NCBI RefSeq assembly: GCF_036195045.1
Contig: NZ_CP108100.1
Location: 1,364,001 to 1,428,000, forward strand
Direction: 5' to 3'
Origin: Streptomyces sp. NBC_00236
Lineage (GTDB): Bacteria; Actinomycetota; Actinomycetes; Streptomycetales; Streptomycetaceae
Length of the DNA: 64,000 bases
Shown piece after piece: positions 1 to 10,085 of the stretch (positions are counted from its first letter, which is position 1; each line of letters starts with the position of its first letter). A program made the position numbers and the translations under genes. The notes beneath the pieces are model-generated. The model ran no database searches, was not told the DNA's origin, and saw only the letters and a list, made by a program, of their open reading frames with translations.

Positions 1-194
1 ACGATGTCGGGGCGCGTGAGGTTGAGGATCTCGTTGCAGCCTTCGAGGTTCTCGAAGTCCTCGAGCGTGGGGTCCTGTGCCTGGAGCATGGTGCCCATGG
101 CACCGTCGGCCACCACGACTCGGGTGGCGAGCGCCTCACGGAGGGCTGCGGCTCGGTTCCGGCTGTCGGCGGAAGGGGTCGGCGACGAGGCCAT
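1..194 (-). CDS. metH: Cobalamin-dependent methionine synthase, N-terminus only (partial)
   Basis: Only the first 64 codons lie in the window; the gene runs off the left edge. The ATG at 194 follows an AGGGAG ribosome site about 8 bases upstream. After a short leader the protein reads VVVADGAMGTMLQ and then NEILNLTRPDIV, the opening of the homocysteine-binding (betaine-homocysteine methyltransferase-like) domain of MetH, where DGAMGT is characteristic. The full enzyme would transfer a methyl group from methyltetrahydrofolate to homocysteine through B12 in the cytoplasm. It is divergent from gylR. I looked for a cobalamin riboswitch in the roughly 240 bases upstream and saw no convincing B12-box. 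Confidence 0.9.
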   Translation of the reverse strand, partial: MASSPTPSADSRNRAAALREALATRVVVADGAMGTMLQAQDPTLEDFENLEGCNEILNLTRPDI

Positions 195-394
195 GGATGT
201 ACTCCCTGGGATGCGACGGCTGTCGGCTTTGCGGCTTCGGCGGAAGGCGCACCCGGCCAGGGTAGCCGGGCGGCGTCCCGGGCCGTCACTCTGTCCCACG
301 AATCGGACTGCATGCTGTTCAGGCGGTCTTCCGGGGTGTCGGGGTGCCGCAGAATTCCTGCGCGATCGAGCATCGGTCGGCATCGACCGATAGT

Positions 395-411
395 GTTCAG
401 CATTGTCGAAC
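395..411. promoter_or_regulatory. Putative GylR operator upstream of gylR
   Basis: GTTCAGCATTGTCGAAC is an imperfect 17-base palindrome 21 bases before the gylR start. The 13-base core GCATTGTCGAACG (400-412) recurs exactly at 1301-1313 in front of glpF. A perfect 7-base inverted repeat (373-379/384-390) lies just upstream. IclR-family repressors bind sites of this kind, and GylR is known to autoregulate in Streptomyces; assigning these bases to GylR is inference. Confidence 0.6.
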
Positions 412-432
412 GAGGTGGAGGAGTACGGCGCG

Positions 433-1197
433 ATGGCCAAGAACATCCAGTCGCTGGAGCGGGCGGCGGCGATGCTGCGACTGCTGGCGGGCGGCGAGCG
501 GCGGCTGGGGCTGTCCGACATCGCCTCCTCCCTGGGCCTGGCCAAGGGCACCGCACACGGAATCCTGCGCACGCTCCAGCACGAGGGTTTCGTCGAGCAG
601 GACGCGGCGTCCGGGCGCTACCAGCTGGGGGCCGAGCTGCTGCGCCTGGGCAACAGCTATCTGGACGTCCACGAACTGCGGGCCCGCGCACTGGTCTGGA
701 CGGACGACCTGGCCCGCTCCAGCGGCGAGAGCGCCCACCTCGGCGTGCTGCACCAGCAGGGCGTCCTGATCGTCCACCACGTCTTCCGGCCCGACGACAG
801 CCGTCAGGTGCTGGAGGTCGGGGCCATGCAGCCGCTGCACTCCACGGCCCTGGGCAAGGTCCTGGCGGCCTACGACCCGGTGGCCCACACGGAGGCCCTG
901 GAGGCGGAGCGGCAGACGTTCACGCCCCGTACGGTCACCGATCCGGAGGCGTTCGAGTCGATGCTCGACCTGATCCGCGCGCGGGGCTGGGCGGCCGACG
1001 TGGAGGAGACCTGGGAGGGCGTGGCCGCGGTGGCCGCACCCATCCACGACCGGCGCCGGATGCCGGTCGGAGCCGTGGCCGTGACCGGCGCGGTGGAGCG
1101 GGTGTGCACGGACGGCGAGCTGCGGCCGGAGCTGGTGGCCGCCGTACGCGACTGCGCCCGCGCGGTCTCCCGGGATCTGGGCGCCAGGCGCTTCTGA
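433..1197 (+). CDS. gylR: Glycerol operon repressor GylR (IclR family)
   Basis: 254 aa. The start at 433 is chosen because GGAGGAG lies 9 bases upstream; an in-frame start at 403 would fall inside the operator and has no ribosome site. Residues about 1-60 form the IclR winged helix (LSDIASSLGLAKGTAHGILRT), followed by the C-terminal effector-binding domain (HSTALGKVLAAY, GWAADVEETWEGVAAVAAP). In S. coelicolor GylR represses the glycerol operon and is relieved by glycerol 3-phosphate. The adjacent glpF-glpK-glpD order supports the same job. The length equals the usual size. Confidence 0.92.
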   Translation: MAKNIQSLERAAAMLRLLAGGERRLGLSDIASSLGLAKGTAHGILRTLQHEGFVEQDAASGRYQLGAELLRLGNSYLDVHELRARALVWTDDLARSSGESAHLGVLHQQGVLIVHHVFRPDDSRQVLEVGAMQPLHSTALGKVLAAYDPVAHTEALEAERQTFTPRTVTDPEAFESMLDLIRARGWAADVEETWEGVAAVAAPIHDRRRMPVGAVAVTGAVERVCTDGELRPELVAAVRDCARAVSRDLGARRF

Positions 1198-1295
1198 GCT
1201 CCGTGCGGGACCATTGCGAGCACCGGTAACGATCGAGTTATAGAACACACAACCCTTGACGCCTCATTCACCTGGGGGAAACACTGCCGTTCACC

Positions 1296-1335
1296 GGTCG
1301 GCATTGTCGAACGCCTAACGGAAATACGCGTTAGG
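1296..1335. promoter_or_regulatory. glpF promoter region with second GylR-type operator and an inverted repeat
   Basis: GGTCGGCATTGTCGAAC (1296-1312) matches the gylR operator over a 13-base core. It is followed directly by an inverted repeat CCTAACG/CGTTAGG (1314-1320 and 1329-1335). A TTGACG hexamer at 1256-1261 could be a -35 element, but I see no good -10 at the right distance. The operator position suggests repression of glpFKD by GylR. Confidence 0.55.
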
Positions 1336-1436
1336 GTGTGGCAGAGCCAAGGCCGGCAACGCCCTCACATGAGGGCGCGGACCACCGGAGGGACCCGGGG
1401 TTCGGCTTCCCTGGACGAAGGACAAAGGAGTCGCGG

Positions 1437-2228
1437 GTGTCCAGCTCCGACATCTTCATCGGCGAGACCATCGGTACCGCCGTACTCATCCTGCTCGGCG
1501 GCGGTGTCTGTGCCGCCGTCACGCTCAAGCGCTCGAAGGCGCAGAACGCCGGCTGGCTCGCCGTCACCTTCGGGTGGGGTTTCGCGGTGCTGACCGGCGC
1601 CTACATGGTCGGCGGTGTATCCGGTGCGCACCTCAACCCGGCGGTCACCATCGGCCTGGCGATCGAGGGCGGCACCAAGTGGAGCGACGTACCGCTCTAT
1701 CTCGTCTCCGAACTGTTCGGCGCGATGATCGGCGCGGTGCTGGTCTGGCTGGTCTACTACGGACAGTTCCGGGCCCATCTCACCGATCCGGAGGTCCTGA
1801 GCGCCCATTCGGGTGAGGAGGGCATGGTCGACAAGGCCGCGGCCCCCAAGGCCGGACCGGTGCTCGGCATCTTCTCCACGGGCCCCGAGATCCGTAACGC
1901 CGTGCAGAACGTCGTCACCGAGATCATCGCCACGATCGTGCTGGTCCTGGCGATCCTCACGCAGGGCCTCAACAACGACGGCAACGGGATCGGCACGCTC
2001 GGCGCCCTGATCACCGCCCTGGTGGTCGTCTCCATCGGTCTCTCGCTCGGCGGCCCGACGGGTTACGCGATCAACCCGGTTCGCGACCTCGGTCCGCGTA
2101 TCGTGCACGCGCTGCTTCCGCTGCCGAACAAGGGCGGATCCGACTGGGGCTACGCCTGGATCCCCGTCGTCGGACCGCTCGTCGGCGGCGCACTCGCGGG
2201 CGGGCTCTACAACCTCGCCTTCGCGTGA
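1437..2228 (+). CDS. glpF: Glycerol uptake facilitator (aquaglyceroporin)
   Basis: 263 aa from a GTG start preceded by AAAGGAG at a 6-base spacing; the upstream in-frame ATG would add an unrelated leader. It is an MIP-family six-helix channel with two half-helix pore motifs. The first is a standard NPA ([12 protein letters not shown]); the second reads NPV ([12 protein letters not shown]), where GlpF proteins usually have NPA. The DxxGPR tail of the second motif contains the Arg that makes the selectivity filter. The protein lets glycerol diffuse through the membrane to GlpK. It is first of three co-directional genes, 56 bases before glpK. Confidence 0.93.
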   Translation: MSSSDIFIGETIGTAVLILLGGGVCAAVTLKRSKAQNAGWLAVTFGWGFAVLTGAYMVGGVSGAHLNPAVTIGLAIEGGTKWSDVPLYLVSELFGAMIGAVLVWLVYYGQFRAHLTDPEVLSAHSGEEGMVDKAAAPKAGPVLGIFSTGPEIRNAVQNVVTEIIATIVLVLAILTQGLNNDGNGIGTLGALITALVVVSIGLSLGGPTGYAINPVRDLGPRIVHALLPLPNKGGSDWGYAWIPVVGPLVGGALAGGLYNLAFA

Positions 2229-2284
2229 GCCACAGGGCCCACAGCCGTCACCCCCACGACCACACAGACCTCCGGGAGTACACC

Positions 2285-3826
<1,542 letters not shown>

Positions 3827-3831
3827 ACAAC

Positions 3832-5445
3832 ATGACCACCCTGCAGAGCGTCCCCGCCCTCGGGACGCACCCGGCCTCCGGCTCCCTTCCGAGCCGCGCC
3901 GAGACACGGGAGCAGCTCTCCAAGGCGACGTACGACCTCCTGGTGATCGGTGGCGGCATTCTGGGCATCTCCACCGCCTGGCACGCCGCGCAGTCCGGGC
4001 TGCGGGTGGCCCTGGTGGACGCCGGCGACTTCGCCGGCGCCACCTCCTCCGCCTCCTCCAAGCTGCTCCACGGCGGTCTGCGCTACCTGCAGACCGGCGC
4101 GGTGAAACTGGTCGCGGAGAACCACTTCGAGCGCCGTGCGGTATCGCGTCAGGTGGCACCGCACCTGGCCAACCCGCTCACCTTCTACCTCCCCGTGTAC
4201 AAGGGCGGACCGCACGGCGCGGCGAAGCTCGGCGCGGGCGTGTTCGCGTACTCGGCGCTGTCCGCCTTCGGTGACGGCGTCGGCCATGTGATCAGCCCGG
4301 CGAAGGCGCAGCGCGATGTGCCGGAGCTGCGTACGGACAATCTGAAGGCCGTCGCGGTGTACGGCGACGACCAGATGAACGACGCGCGGATGGCGCTGAT
4401 GACGGTCCGCGCGGCCGTCGAGGCGGGGGCGACCGTCCTCAACCACGCGGCGGTGACCGGGCTGCGGTTCACCAGGGGCCGGGTGACGGGCGCGGACCTG
4501 GAGGACCGTACGGACGGCACGGAGTTCGGCGTCACCGCCCGGCTGGTGCTGAACGCCACCGGTCCGTGGGTCGACCACCTGCGGAAGCTGGAGGACCCGG
4601 ACGCCGCACCCTCGATACGTCTGTCCAAGGGCGCGCACCTGGTCCTCAAGCGCACCCGCCCCTGGAAGGCCGCGCTGGCCACCCCGATCGACAAGTACCG
4701 CATCACGTTCGCCCTGCCGTGGGAGGACATGCTGCTGCTCGGCACGACGGACGAGGAGTACGAGGGCGATCCGGCGGACGTCGCGGTGACCGAGAAGGAC
4801 ACCGCGCAGATCCTGGACGAGGCGGCCTTCTCGATCCGGGACCAGCAGCTGTCGCGCGACCTGATCACCTACTCCTTCGCGGGGCTTCGGGTGCTGCCGG
4901 GCGGTCCCGGTGACACCTCCAAGGCCAAGCGCGAGACGGTCGTGACCGAGGGCCGCGGCGGGATGCTGTCGGTGGCGGGCGGCAAGTGGACGACGTTCCG
5001 CCACATCGGCCGCACCGTGATGAACAAGCTGGCCGCGCTCCCCGGGCATCCGCTCGGTGAGGACATGGAGCCGGTCTCGCGGCTGCCGAGGAAGCTCCCG
5101 CTGCCCGGCATCGCCAACCCGAACGCGGTGGCGCACCGGCTGCTGGTCGACGGCGGTACGCCCGGTCCGCGGATGTCCGCGGACACGGCACGGCACCTGG
5201 CCACGCACTACGGTTCGCTGTCCTTCGACATCGCCCGGCTGGCCAACGAGAACCCGGAGCTCGCGAAGCGCATCCACCCCGACGCACCGGAGATCTGGGC
5301 GCAGGTCGCCTACGCGCGGGACCACGAGTGGGCCGAGACCGCGGACGACGTGCTGCGGCGCCGGACGACGCTGACGATCCGGGGTCTGGCGACGGACGAG
5401 ATCCGGGCCGGCGTCGAGTCGGTGCTGGGCGAGCGGAAGAGCTGA
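3832..5445 (+). CDS. glpD: Aerobic glycerol-3-phosphate dehydrogenase (FAD)
   Basis: 537 aa. Near residue 40 the FAD-binding GxGxxG is VIGGGILGISTAWHAA, followed by SSASSKLLHGGLRYL, a GlpD signature. The C-terminal GlpD helical domain (TRHLATHYGS-like region, residues about 410-535) is complete. It oxidises glycerol 3-phosphate to dihydroxyacetone phosphate at the membrane, passing electrons to quinone. It closes the gyl operon, immediately downstream of glpK, and is followed by a strong hairpin terminator. Confidence 0.94.
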   Translation: MTTLQSVPALGTHPASGSLPSRAETREQLSKATYDLLVIGGGILGISTAWHAAQSGLRVALVDAGDFAGATSSASSKLLHGGLRYLQTGAVKLVAENHFERRAVSRQVAPHLANPLTFYLPVYKGGPHGAAKLGAGVFAYSALSAFGDGVGHVISPAKAQRDVPELRTDNLKAVAVYGDDQMNDARMALMTVRAAVEAGATVLNHAAVTGLRFTRGRVTGADLEDRTDGTEFGVTARLVLNATGPWVDHLRKLEDPDAAPSIRLSKGAHLVLKRTRPWKAALATPIDKYRITFALPWEDMLLLGTTDEEYEGDPADVAVTEKDTAQILDEAAFSIRDQQLSRDLITYSFAGLRVLPGGPGDTSKAKRETVVTEGRGGMLSVAGGKWTTFRHIGRTVMNKLAALPGHPLGEDMEPVSRLPRKLPLPGIANPNAVAHRLLVDGGTPGPRMSADTARHLATHYGSLSFDIARLANENPELAKRIHPDAPEIWAQVAYARDHEWAETADDVLRRRTTLTIRGLATDEIRAGVESVLGERKS

Positions 5446-5451
5446 AACGGT

Positions 5452-5490
5452 CGAACGGGGGCGGCGTCCGGGGGGCGCCGCCCCCGTTCG
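5452..5490 (+). terminator. Terminator of the glycerol operon
   Basis: A perfect 15-base stem (5452-5466 with 5476-5490) and a 9-base loop begin 6 bases after the glpD stop. There is no long T tract, as is usual in Streptomyces. Confidence 0.8.
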
Positions 5491-5548
5491 TGTGCGCCGA
5501 TTCCTCCGATGGGTACACCGGTCCTCCCCGGGGACGCATAATGGGTCG

Positions 5549-5562
5549 ATACATCGGATGTC
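5549..5562. promoter_or_regulatory. Operator-like palindrome before the FadR-type regulator
   Basis: ACATCGGATGT (5551-5561) is palindromic apart from its centre. The 12 bases ATACATCGGATG (5549-5560) recur exactly, on the other strand, at 12241-12252 in front of the fuconate operon. It lies 13 bases before the regulator ATG, overlapping the likely promoter, which fits autoregulation. Confidence 0.6.
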
Positions 5563-5574
5563 TGGAGGTCGCCC

Positions 5575-6246
5575 ATGGCTGTCACTGACGAGGCCATCGA
5601 GAAGATCAAGGGAATGATCGTCTCGGGTGCGCTACGGCCCGGCGATCGTCTCCCCAAGGAGAGCGAACTCGCCGCGGAGCTCGGCCTGTCCCGCAACTCG
5701 CTGCGGGAGGCGGTGCGCGCCCTGTCGCTCATCCGCATTCTCGACGTGCGGCAGGGCGACGGTACCTACGTCACCAGTCTCGACCCCCAGCTGCTGCTGG
5801 AGGCCCTGAGCTTCGTGGTGGACTTCCACCGCGACGACACGGTGCTGGAGTTCCTGGCGGTCCGCCGGATCCTGGAACCGGCCGCGACCGGCATGGCGGC
5901 GACCCGGATCAGTGAGGAGCAGCTGGACGTGCTGAGCGCCCAGCTGGACGCGCTGGGCGAGCGCCCCTCGGTCGAGGAGCTGGTGGCCTGCGACCTGGAG
6001 TTCCACCGCGGCATCGTGCAGTCGTCCGGCAACTCGGTGCTCTGCTCGCTGCTCGACGGGCTCTCGGGGCCGACGACCCGGGCGCGGGTGTGGCGCGGTC
6101 TGACCCAGGAGGACGCGGTGAGCCGCACGCTCCACGAGCACCGGGCGATCCTCTCGGCGCTGCGGGACCGCGACGCGGAGGCTGCGCGGGCGTGGGCGAC
6201 GGTGCATGTCGCCAGCGTCGAGCAGTGGTTGCGGTCGACGTTGTAG
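5575..6246 (+). CDS. FadR/GntR-family transcriptional regulator of the fuconate module
   Basis: 223 aa with GGAGG upstream of the ATG. Residues 1-70 are a GntR winged helix (LPKESELAAELGLSRNSLRE, then GDGTYV). Residues about 90-215 are an FCD effector domain with its metal-ligand pattern (D/E..H: DLEFHRGIVQSSGN, and HEHRAIL). FCD regulators usually sense organic or sugar acids. Its promoter palindrome is shared with the divergent-facing operon at 6344-12199, so it probably represses that operon, with a fuconate-pathway intermediate as inducer (inference). It converges on the permease gene with a hairpin between them. Confidence 0.8.
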   Translation: MAVTDEAIEKIKGMIVSGALRPGDRLPKESELAAELGLSRNSLREAVRALSLIRILDVRQGDGTYVTSLDPQLLLEALSFVVDFHRDDTVLEFLAVRRILEPAATGMAATRISEEQLDVLSAQLDALGERPSVEELVACDLEFHRGIVQSSGNSVLCSLLDGLSGPTTRARVWRGLTQEDAVSRTLHEHRAILSALRDRDAEAARAWATVHVASVEQWLRSTL

Positions 6247-6295
6247 CCCCGGGCCGGGGCCTGCCGGGGCTCCGCCCCGGCCCCCGGTCCTCAAA

Positions 6296-6326
6296 CGCCG
6301 GACGGGCTGGAGTGGCCCGTCCGGCG
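6296..6326. terminator. Bidirectional terminator between regulator and permease
   Basis: A 12-base perfect stem (6296-6307 with 6315-6326) sits in the 97-base gap between convergent stops. A second GC-rich hairpin lies just upstream (about 6263-6280). Confidence 0.7.
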
Positions 6327-6343
6327 TGAGTGAGCCGAGAGGT

Positions 6344-7396
6344 TCAGTCCTGCTTCTCGCCGCTCGCGAAGCGGGAGATGACCAGGGCGACGATGATGAT
6401 GGCGCCGTTGAGGAACTGGTTCCACAGCGCCGGGACGCCGCCGAGCGTCATCACGTTGACCACCAGCTGCAGTGTCAGTACGCCTGTCAGCGCACCGAAC
6501 AGCGTGCCGCGGCCGCCCTTGAGGCTGATGCCGCCGATCACGGCTGCGGCGAACACCTGGAAGATCCAGCCGTTGCCCTGGGTCGCGGCCACCGCCCCGT
6601 AGTGGCCGGTGTAGAGGATGCCCGCGAACGCTGCCAGCAGACCGCCGATGGCGAGCACGATCCAGGTGATCCGGTCGACCCGGATGCCCGCGGAGCGTGC
6701 CGCTTCCGGGTTTCCGCCGATCGCATACAGCGAGCGTCCGTGGCGGAGCCAGGCCAGGGCCGCGCCGCCGATCGCGAAGAGAAACAGGCAGATCCAGACG
6801 GCGGCCGGGGCACCGAGCCACGAGGCCTTCCCGAGGTAGCGGAAGGACTCCGGCACATCGGTGATGGACTTGCCCTCGGTGATGCCGATGTGGAGGCCGC
6901 GCAGCATCGTCAGCATGCCGAGTGTGGCGATGAAGCCGTTGACCCGCAGTTTCAGCATCAGGAAGCCGTTGATGGCTCCGATGACAAGTCCGACCAGCAG
7001 ACAGAGCGGGATCGCCGACCAACTGGGAAACAATCCGAGGCCGGCGAAGCGGCCGCCCTCGGAGTCCAGCACCAGCCACATGGCGACAACGGGCGCGATG
7101 CCGATCGTCGACTCCAGCGAGAGGTCCATCCGGCCGCAGATGAGGATCAGCGCCTGGCCCAGGACCAGCAGGCTCAGCTCGGAGGACTGCTGGACGACGC
7201 TGATCAGGTTGTCGGAGGTGAGGAAGACCGGCGAGACGATGAAGCCGATCAGCATCAGCACCAGGATCACCGGCACCAGGGAGAAGTCGCTCCACCGGAT
7301 CAGCTTGAGCCGGCTCAGCGGGCTGTCTTCGCCCGCACCGCCCTTCAGTGCCCCGTTGATGTCGTCGGCCGTCGACGGCCGTATCGTGCCGGTCAT
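6344..7396 (-). CDS. Sugar ABC transporter permease (ribose/RbsC class)
   Basis: 350 aa; ATG at 7396 after AAAGGGA. It is a BPD_transp_2 (RbsC/XylH-like) inner-membrane permease with about eight to ten hydrophobic spans and the GRMDLSLESTIG segment near residue 90, which corresponds to the conserved GGIDLSVGS of this family. It forms the channel with the ATPase just upstream, whose stop overlaps this start by 4 bases. It is the last gene of the operon. Expected cargo is a hexose or deoxyhexose such as L-fucose, judged from the dehydratase in the same operon. Confidence 0.85.
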   Translation of the reverse strand: MTGTIRPSTADDINGALKGGAGEDSPLSRLKLIRWSDFSLVPVILVLMLIGFIVSPVFLTSDNLISVVQQSSELSLLVLGQALILICGRMDLSLESTIGIAPVVAMWLVLDSEGGRFAGLGLFPSWSAIPLCLLVGLVIGAINGFLMLKLRVNGFIATLGMLTMLRGLHIGITEGKSITDVPESFRYLGKASWLGAPAAVWICLFLFAIGGAALAWLRHGRSLYAIGGNPEAARSAGIRVDRITWIVLAIGGLLAAFAGILYTGHYGAVAATQGNGWIFQVFAAAVIGGISLKGGRGTLFGALTGVLTLQLVVNVMTLGGVPALWNQFLNGAIIIVALVISRFASGEKQD

Positions 7397-8913
7397 TCCC
7401 TTTCCCCCACACCTTCCATGGCGGCGACGAGTTCCCCGTCGGACCACCCGCTTGCGAACGTTGCGACGACCCGGCCGTGGAACAGGGCGAGGACCCGGTC
7501 GCAGACCCGCAGATCGTCCAGCTCGTCCGAGACGACGACTGCGGCGTTGCCCTCGTCGGCGACCCGCCGGACGACCCCGAGCAGGGAGTCCTTGGACTTG
7601 ACGTCCACGCCCGCGGTGGGCCGGACCGCCACCAGCACACTGGGATTGCGGGCCAGCGCGCGGGCGACCACCACCTTCTGCTGGTTGCCGCCCGAGAGGC
7701 CGGAGACGGGCTGCTCGGGTCCCTGGGTCTTGATGTCCAGCGATTCGATCATGCCCCGGGCGAACTCCCGCGTACGGGAGGGCAGTACGGTTCCCCACGG
7801 GCCGAGCTGGTCGGTGACCGTGAGCGTGGCGTTCTCGGCGACGCTGCGCTCCAGGACCAGCCCTTGGTCGTGCCGGTCCTCGGGGATGTAACCGACCCCG
7901 GCCGCCAGGGCGTGCGGCACGCTGCCCGAGCGGACGGCCTGTCCGCGCACCCGGACCGTACCGCCGCCCGCCTTGCGCATGCCCGCCAGCACCTCGCCCA
8001 GCGCTGTGTTGCCGCTGGCCGCGGAGCCCGCGAGCCCGAGCACCTCACCGGGGTGCACCTGGAGGTCCAGCGGTTCGAACCGGCCCTCCAGGGTGAGCCC
8101 TTCGGTACGCAGGACGGGCTCCGCCGAAGCATCGGGTGGAGTGGCGGTGCCGGCCGCGTGCCAGGCGGTGGCACCGATGGTCTTCTCGCCTGTCATGGCC
8201 GCCACCAGTTCCGTCTTCGTGACGTCGGCCACCGGGGCGGTCATGACATGGCGGGCGTCGCGGTAGACGGTGACCGCCGTGCACAGCTCGTACACCTCCT
8301 GCAGATGGTGGGAGATGAAGAGGAACGCCACCCCCTGGCCCTGCAGTTCGCGGAGCTTGTCGAAGAGCCGGCCGATGCCCCGGGCGTCGAGCTGGGCGGT
8401 CGGCTCGTCAAGGATGATCAGCCGGGCGCCGAAGGACAGCGCGCGGGCGATCTCGACGAACTGCCGCTGCTCCACGGCGAGATCGCGTGCCCGGGTGTTC
8501 GGGTCGACCTGAACGCCGTAGTCGGCGAGGAGCTGCTCCGCGCGTCTGCGCAGCCTCCCCCAGCTGATCCAGCGGGACTTCTCGTCGAAACGGTTGAGGA
8601 AGAGGTTCTCCGCGACGGTCAGGTCGGGGACGACCATGGACTTCTGGTAGACGCAGGCGACCTTCGACTGCCAGGCCGCGGTGTCCCCGTAGGCGGGGGC
8701 GGGTTCCCCACCGAAGGTGACCGTTCCCGCATCCGCCTTGTGGAGGCCGGTCAGCACGCTGACCAGCGTCGACTTGCCCGCGCCATTGCGTCCGACGAGT
8801 GCGTGCGACTCACCGGGCCGCACCGTGAGCTTCACCCCGTCCAGCGCCACGGTCGGCCCGAAGCGTTTGACGACGCCTTCCGCCTGTACGGCAGGTGGTG
8901 GTGCCTGGTCCAT
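7393..8913 (-). CDS. Sugar ABC transporter ATP-binding protein (two NBDs, RbsA class)
   Basis: 506 aa; ATG at 8913, two bases after the stop of the binding protein. NBD1 is complete: Walker A GRNGAGKST, signature-like LAVEQRQFVEIARALS, Walker B LIILDEPT. NBD2 has lost its hydrolytic motifs: where Walker A should be there is GSAASGNTALG, and Walker B reads VLVAVRPTAGVD in place of LDEPT. It still keeps LSGGNQQKVVVARAL. Asymmetric NBDs are common in RbsA-type pumps, but loss of both motifs here is marked. It powers the importer made with the permease and binding lipoprotein. Confidence 0.87.
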   Translation of the reverse strand: MDQAPPPAVQAEGVVKRFGPTVALDGVKLTVRPGESHALVGRNGAGKSTLVSVLTGLHKADAGTVTFGGEPAPAYGDTAAWQSKVACVYQKSMVVPDLTVAENLFLNRFDEKSRWISWGRLRRRAEQLLADYGVQVDPNTRARDLAVEQRQFVEIARALSFGARLIILDEPTAQLDARGIGRLFDKLRELQGQGVAFLFISHHLQEVYELCTAVTVYRDARHVMTAPVADVTKTELVAAMTGEKTIGATAWHAAGTATPPDASAEPVLRTEGLTLEGRFEPLDLQVHPGEVLGLAGSAASGNTALGEVLAGMRKAGGGTVRVRGQAVRSGSVPHALAAGVGYIPEDRHDQGLVLERSVAENATLTVTDQLGPWGTVLPSRTREFARGMIESLDIKTQGPEQPVSGLSGGNQQKVVVARALARNPSVLVAVRPTAGVDVKSKDSLLGVVRRVADEGNAAVVVSDELDDLRVCDRVLALFHGRVVATFASGWSDGELVAAMEGVGERE

Positions 8914-8915
8914 GG

Positions 8916-9956
8916 TTAGCTCTTCTTCTCCAGCTGATTGGCCCACAGCTTCGGGTCGTCCACGTTGTCCTTGGTGACCAGGGGCGCGGGGAGCTGGTCC
9001 TCGAAGCCGTTCGGGATCTTGACGATGTTCGAGTCGTGGTCGGTGGGGCCTTCCTTGAAGGTCTTCCCGGCCAGGGCCGCCTTGGCGTAGTAGAGCGCGT
9101 ACTTCGCGTAGAGGTCGGCGGGCTGGGAGATCGTCGCGTCGATCTTCCCGGCCTTGATCGCGTCGAACTCCTCCGGGATGCCGTCGTTGGAGATGATCGT
9201 GATGTGGCCCGGGGTGCCGGCCGGCTTCAGCAGCTTCTTCTGCTCCAGCAGCGCGAGGGTCGGCTGCAGGAAGACTCCGCCGGCCTGCATGTAGATGCCG
9301 TTGATGTCGGGGTGCGCGGCCAGGGTGGACTGGAGCTTGGCGGACGCGACGTCGCCCTTCCACTCGGTGGCCAGCTCGAACACCTTGATGCCCGGGAAGT
9401 CCTTGTCCATGCAGGCCTTGAAGGCCTCGGACCGGTCGCGGCCGTTGATCGAGGACAGGTCTCCCTGGAACTCGACGACCTTGCCCTTGCCCTTCAGCTG
9501 CTCGCCGAGGTACTTGCAGGCGTTCGTCCCGTACGCCTTGTTGTCGGCGCGCACCACCATGTAGATGTTGCCCTTGTCCGGGCGGGTGTCGACGCTGATG
9601 ACGGGGATCTTCTTGTCGTTCAGCGTGTTGAGCGACTCGGCTATCGCACCGGTGTCCTGAGGAGCCATCACCACGGCCTTGGCGCCCTGGTCCGTGAAGG
9701 TCTGGACGTTGGCGACGAGCTTGCCGATGTCGTTCTGTGAGTTGGTCAGCGGCAGGGCCTTGACCTCGCCGTCCTTCACTCCCTTCTCGACGTAGTTCTG
9801 GTAGGCGTTCCAGAAGTCGCTGTCGCTGCGCGGCAGGTCGATGCCGACCTTCTCACTGCCCGCACCCCCGTCCGATGATTCGCGGTTGCAGCCCGCCAGG
9901 GCAGTGACGGCCAGCAGTACGGCGCAGGCCGCCGCACTCGTCGTACGCACTCTCAT
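8916..9956 (-). CDS. Sugar-binding lipoprotein of the ABC importer
   Basis: 346 aa; start ATG at 9956 with AAAGGAAC upstream. It has a lipoprotein signal peptide with lipobox LAGC (Cys about residue 22), so the mature protein is membrane-anchored outside the cell. The rest is a periplasmic-binding-protein type 1 (ribose/galactose-like) fold: two-domain pattern with VVMAPQDTGAIAESLN and DGIPEEFDAIKAG. It delivers sugar to the adjacent permease/ATPase. It lies 129 bases downstream of the SDR gene in the same direction. Confidence 0.87.
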   Translation of the reverse strand: MRVRTTSAAACAVLLAVTALAGCNRESSDGGAGSEKVGIDLPRSDSDFWNAYQNYVEKGVKDGEVKALPLTNSQNDIGKLVANVQTFTDQGAKAVVMAPQDTGAIAESLNTLNDKKIPVISVDTRPDKGNIYMVVRADNKAYGTNACKYLGEQLKGKGKVVEFQGDLSSINGRDRSEAFKACMDKDFPGIKVFELATEWKGDVASAKLQSTLAAHPDINGIYMQAGGVFLQPTLALLEQKKLLKPAGTPGHITIISNDGIPEEFDAIKAGKIDATISQPADLYAKYALYYAKAALAGKTFKEGPTDHDSNIVKIPNGFEDQLPAPLVTKDNVDDPKLWANQLEKKS

Positions 9957-10085
9957 GGGTGTCCCGTTCCTTTGTGAGTACCGGCTCGAAGGATCTGATG
10001 GCATTGCGGGGGTGCGTGGTACAGGTGGTGCGGATGCTGTGAGAGGTGCGGTCCCGAGCGTCCCGTCCGGACCGCGCGTCCCGGT

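Noticed and set aside
195..394. Possible B12 riboswitch upstream of metH
   Set aside because: No B12-box or related conserved core was seen in this short region.
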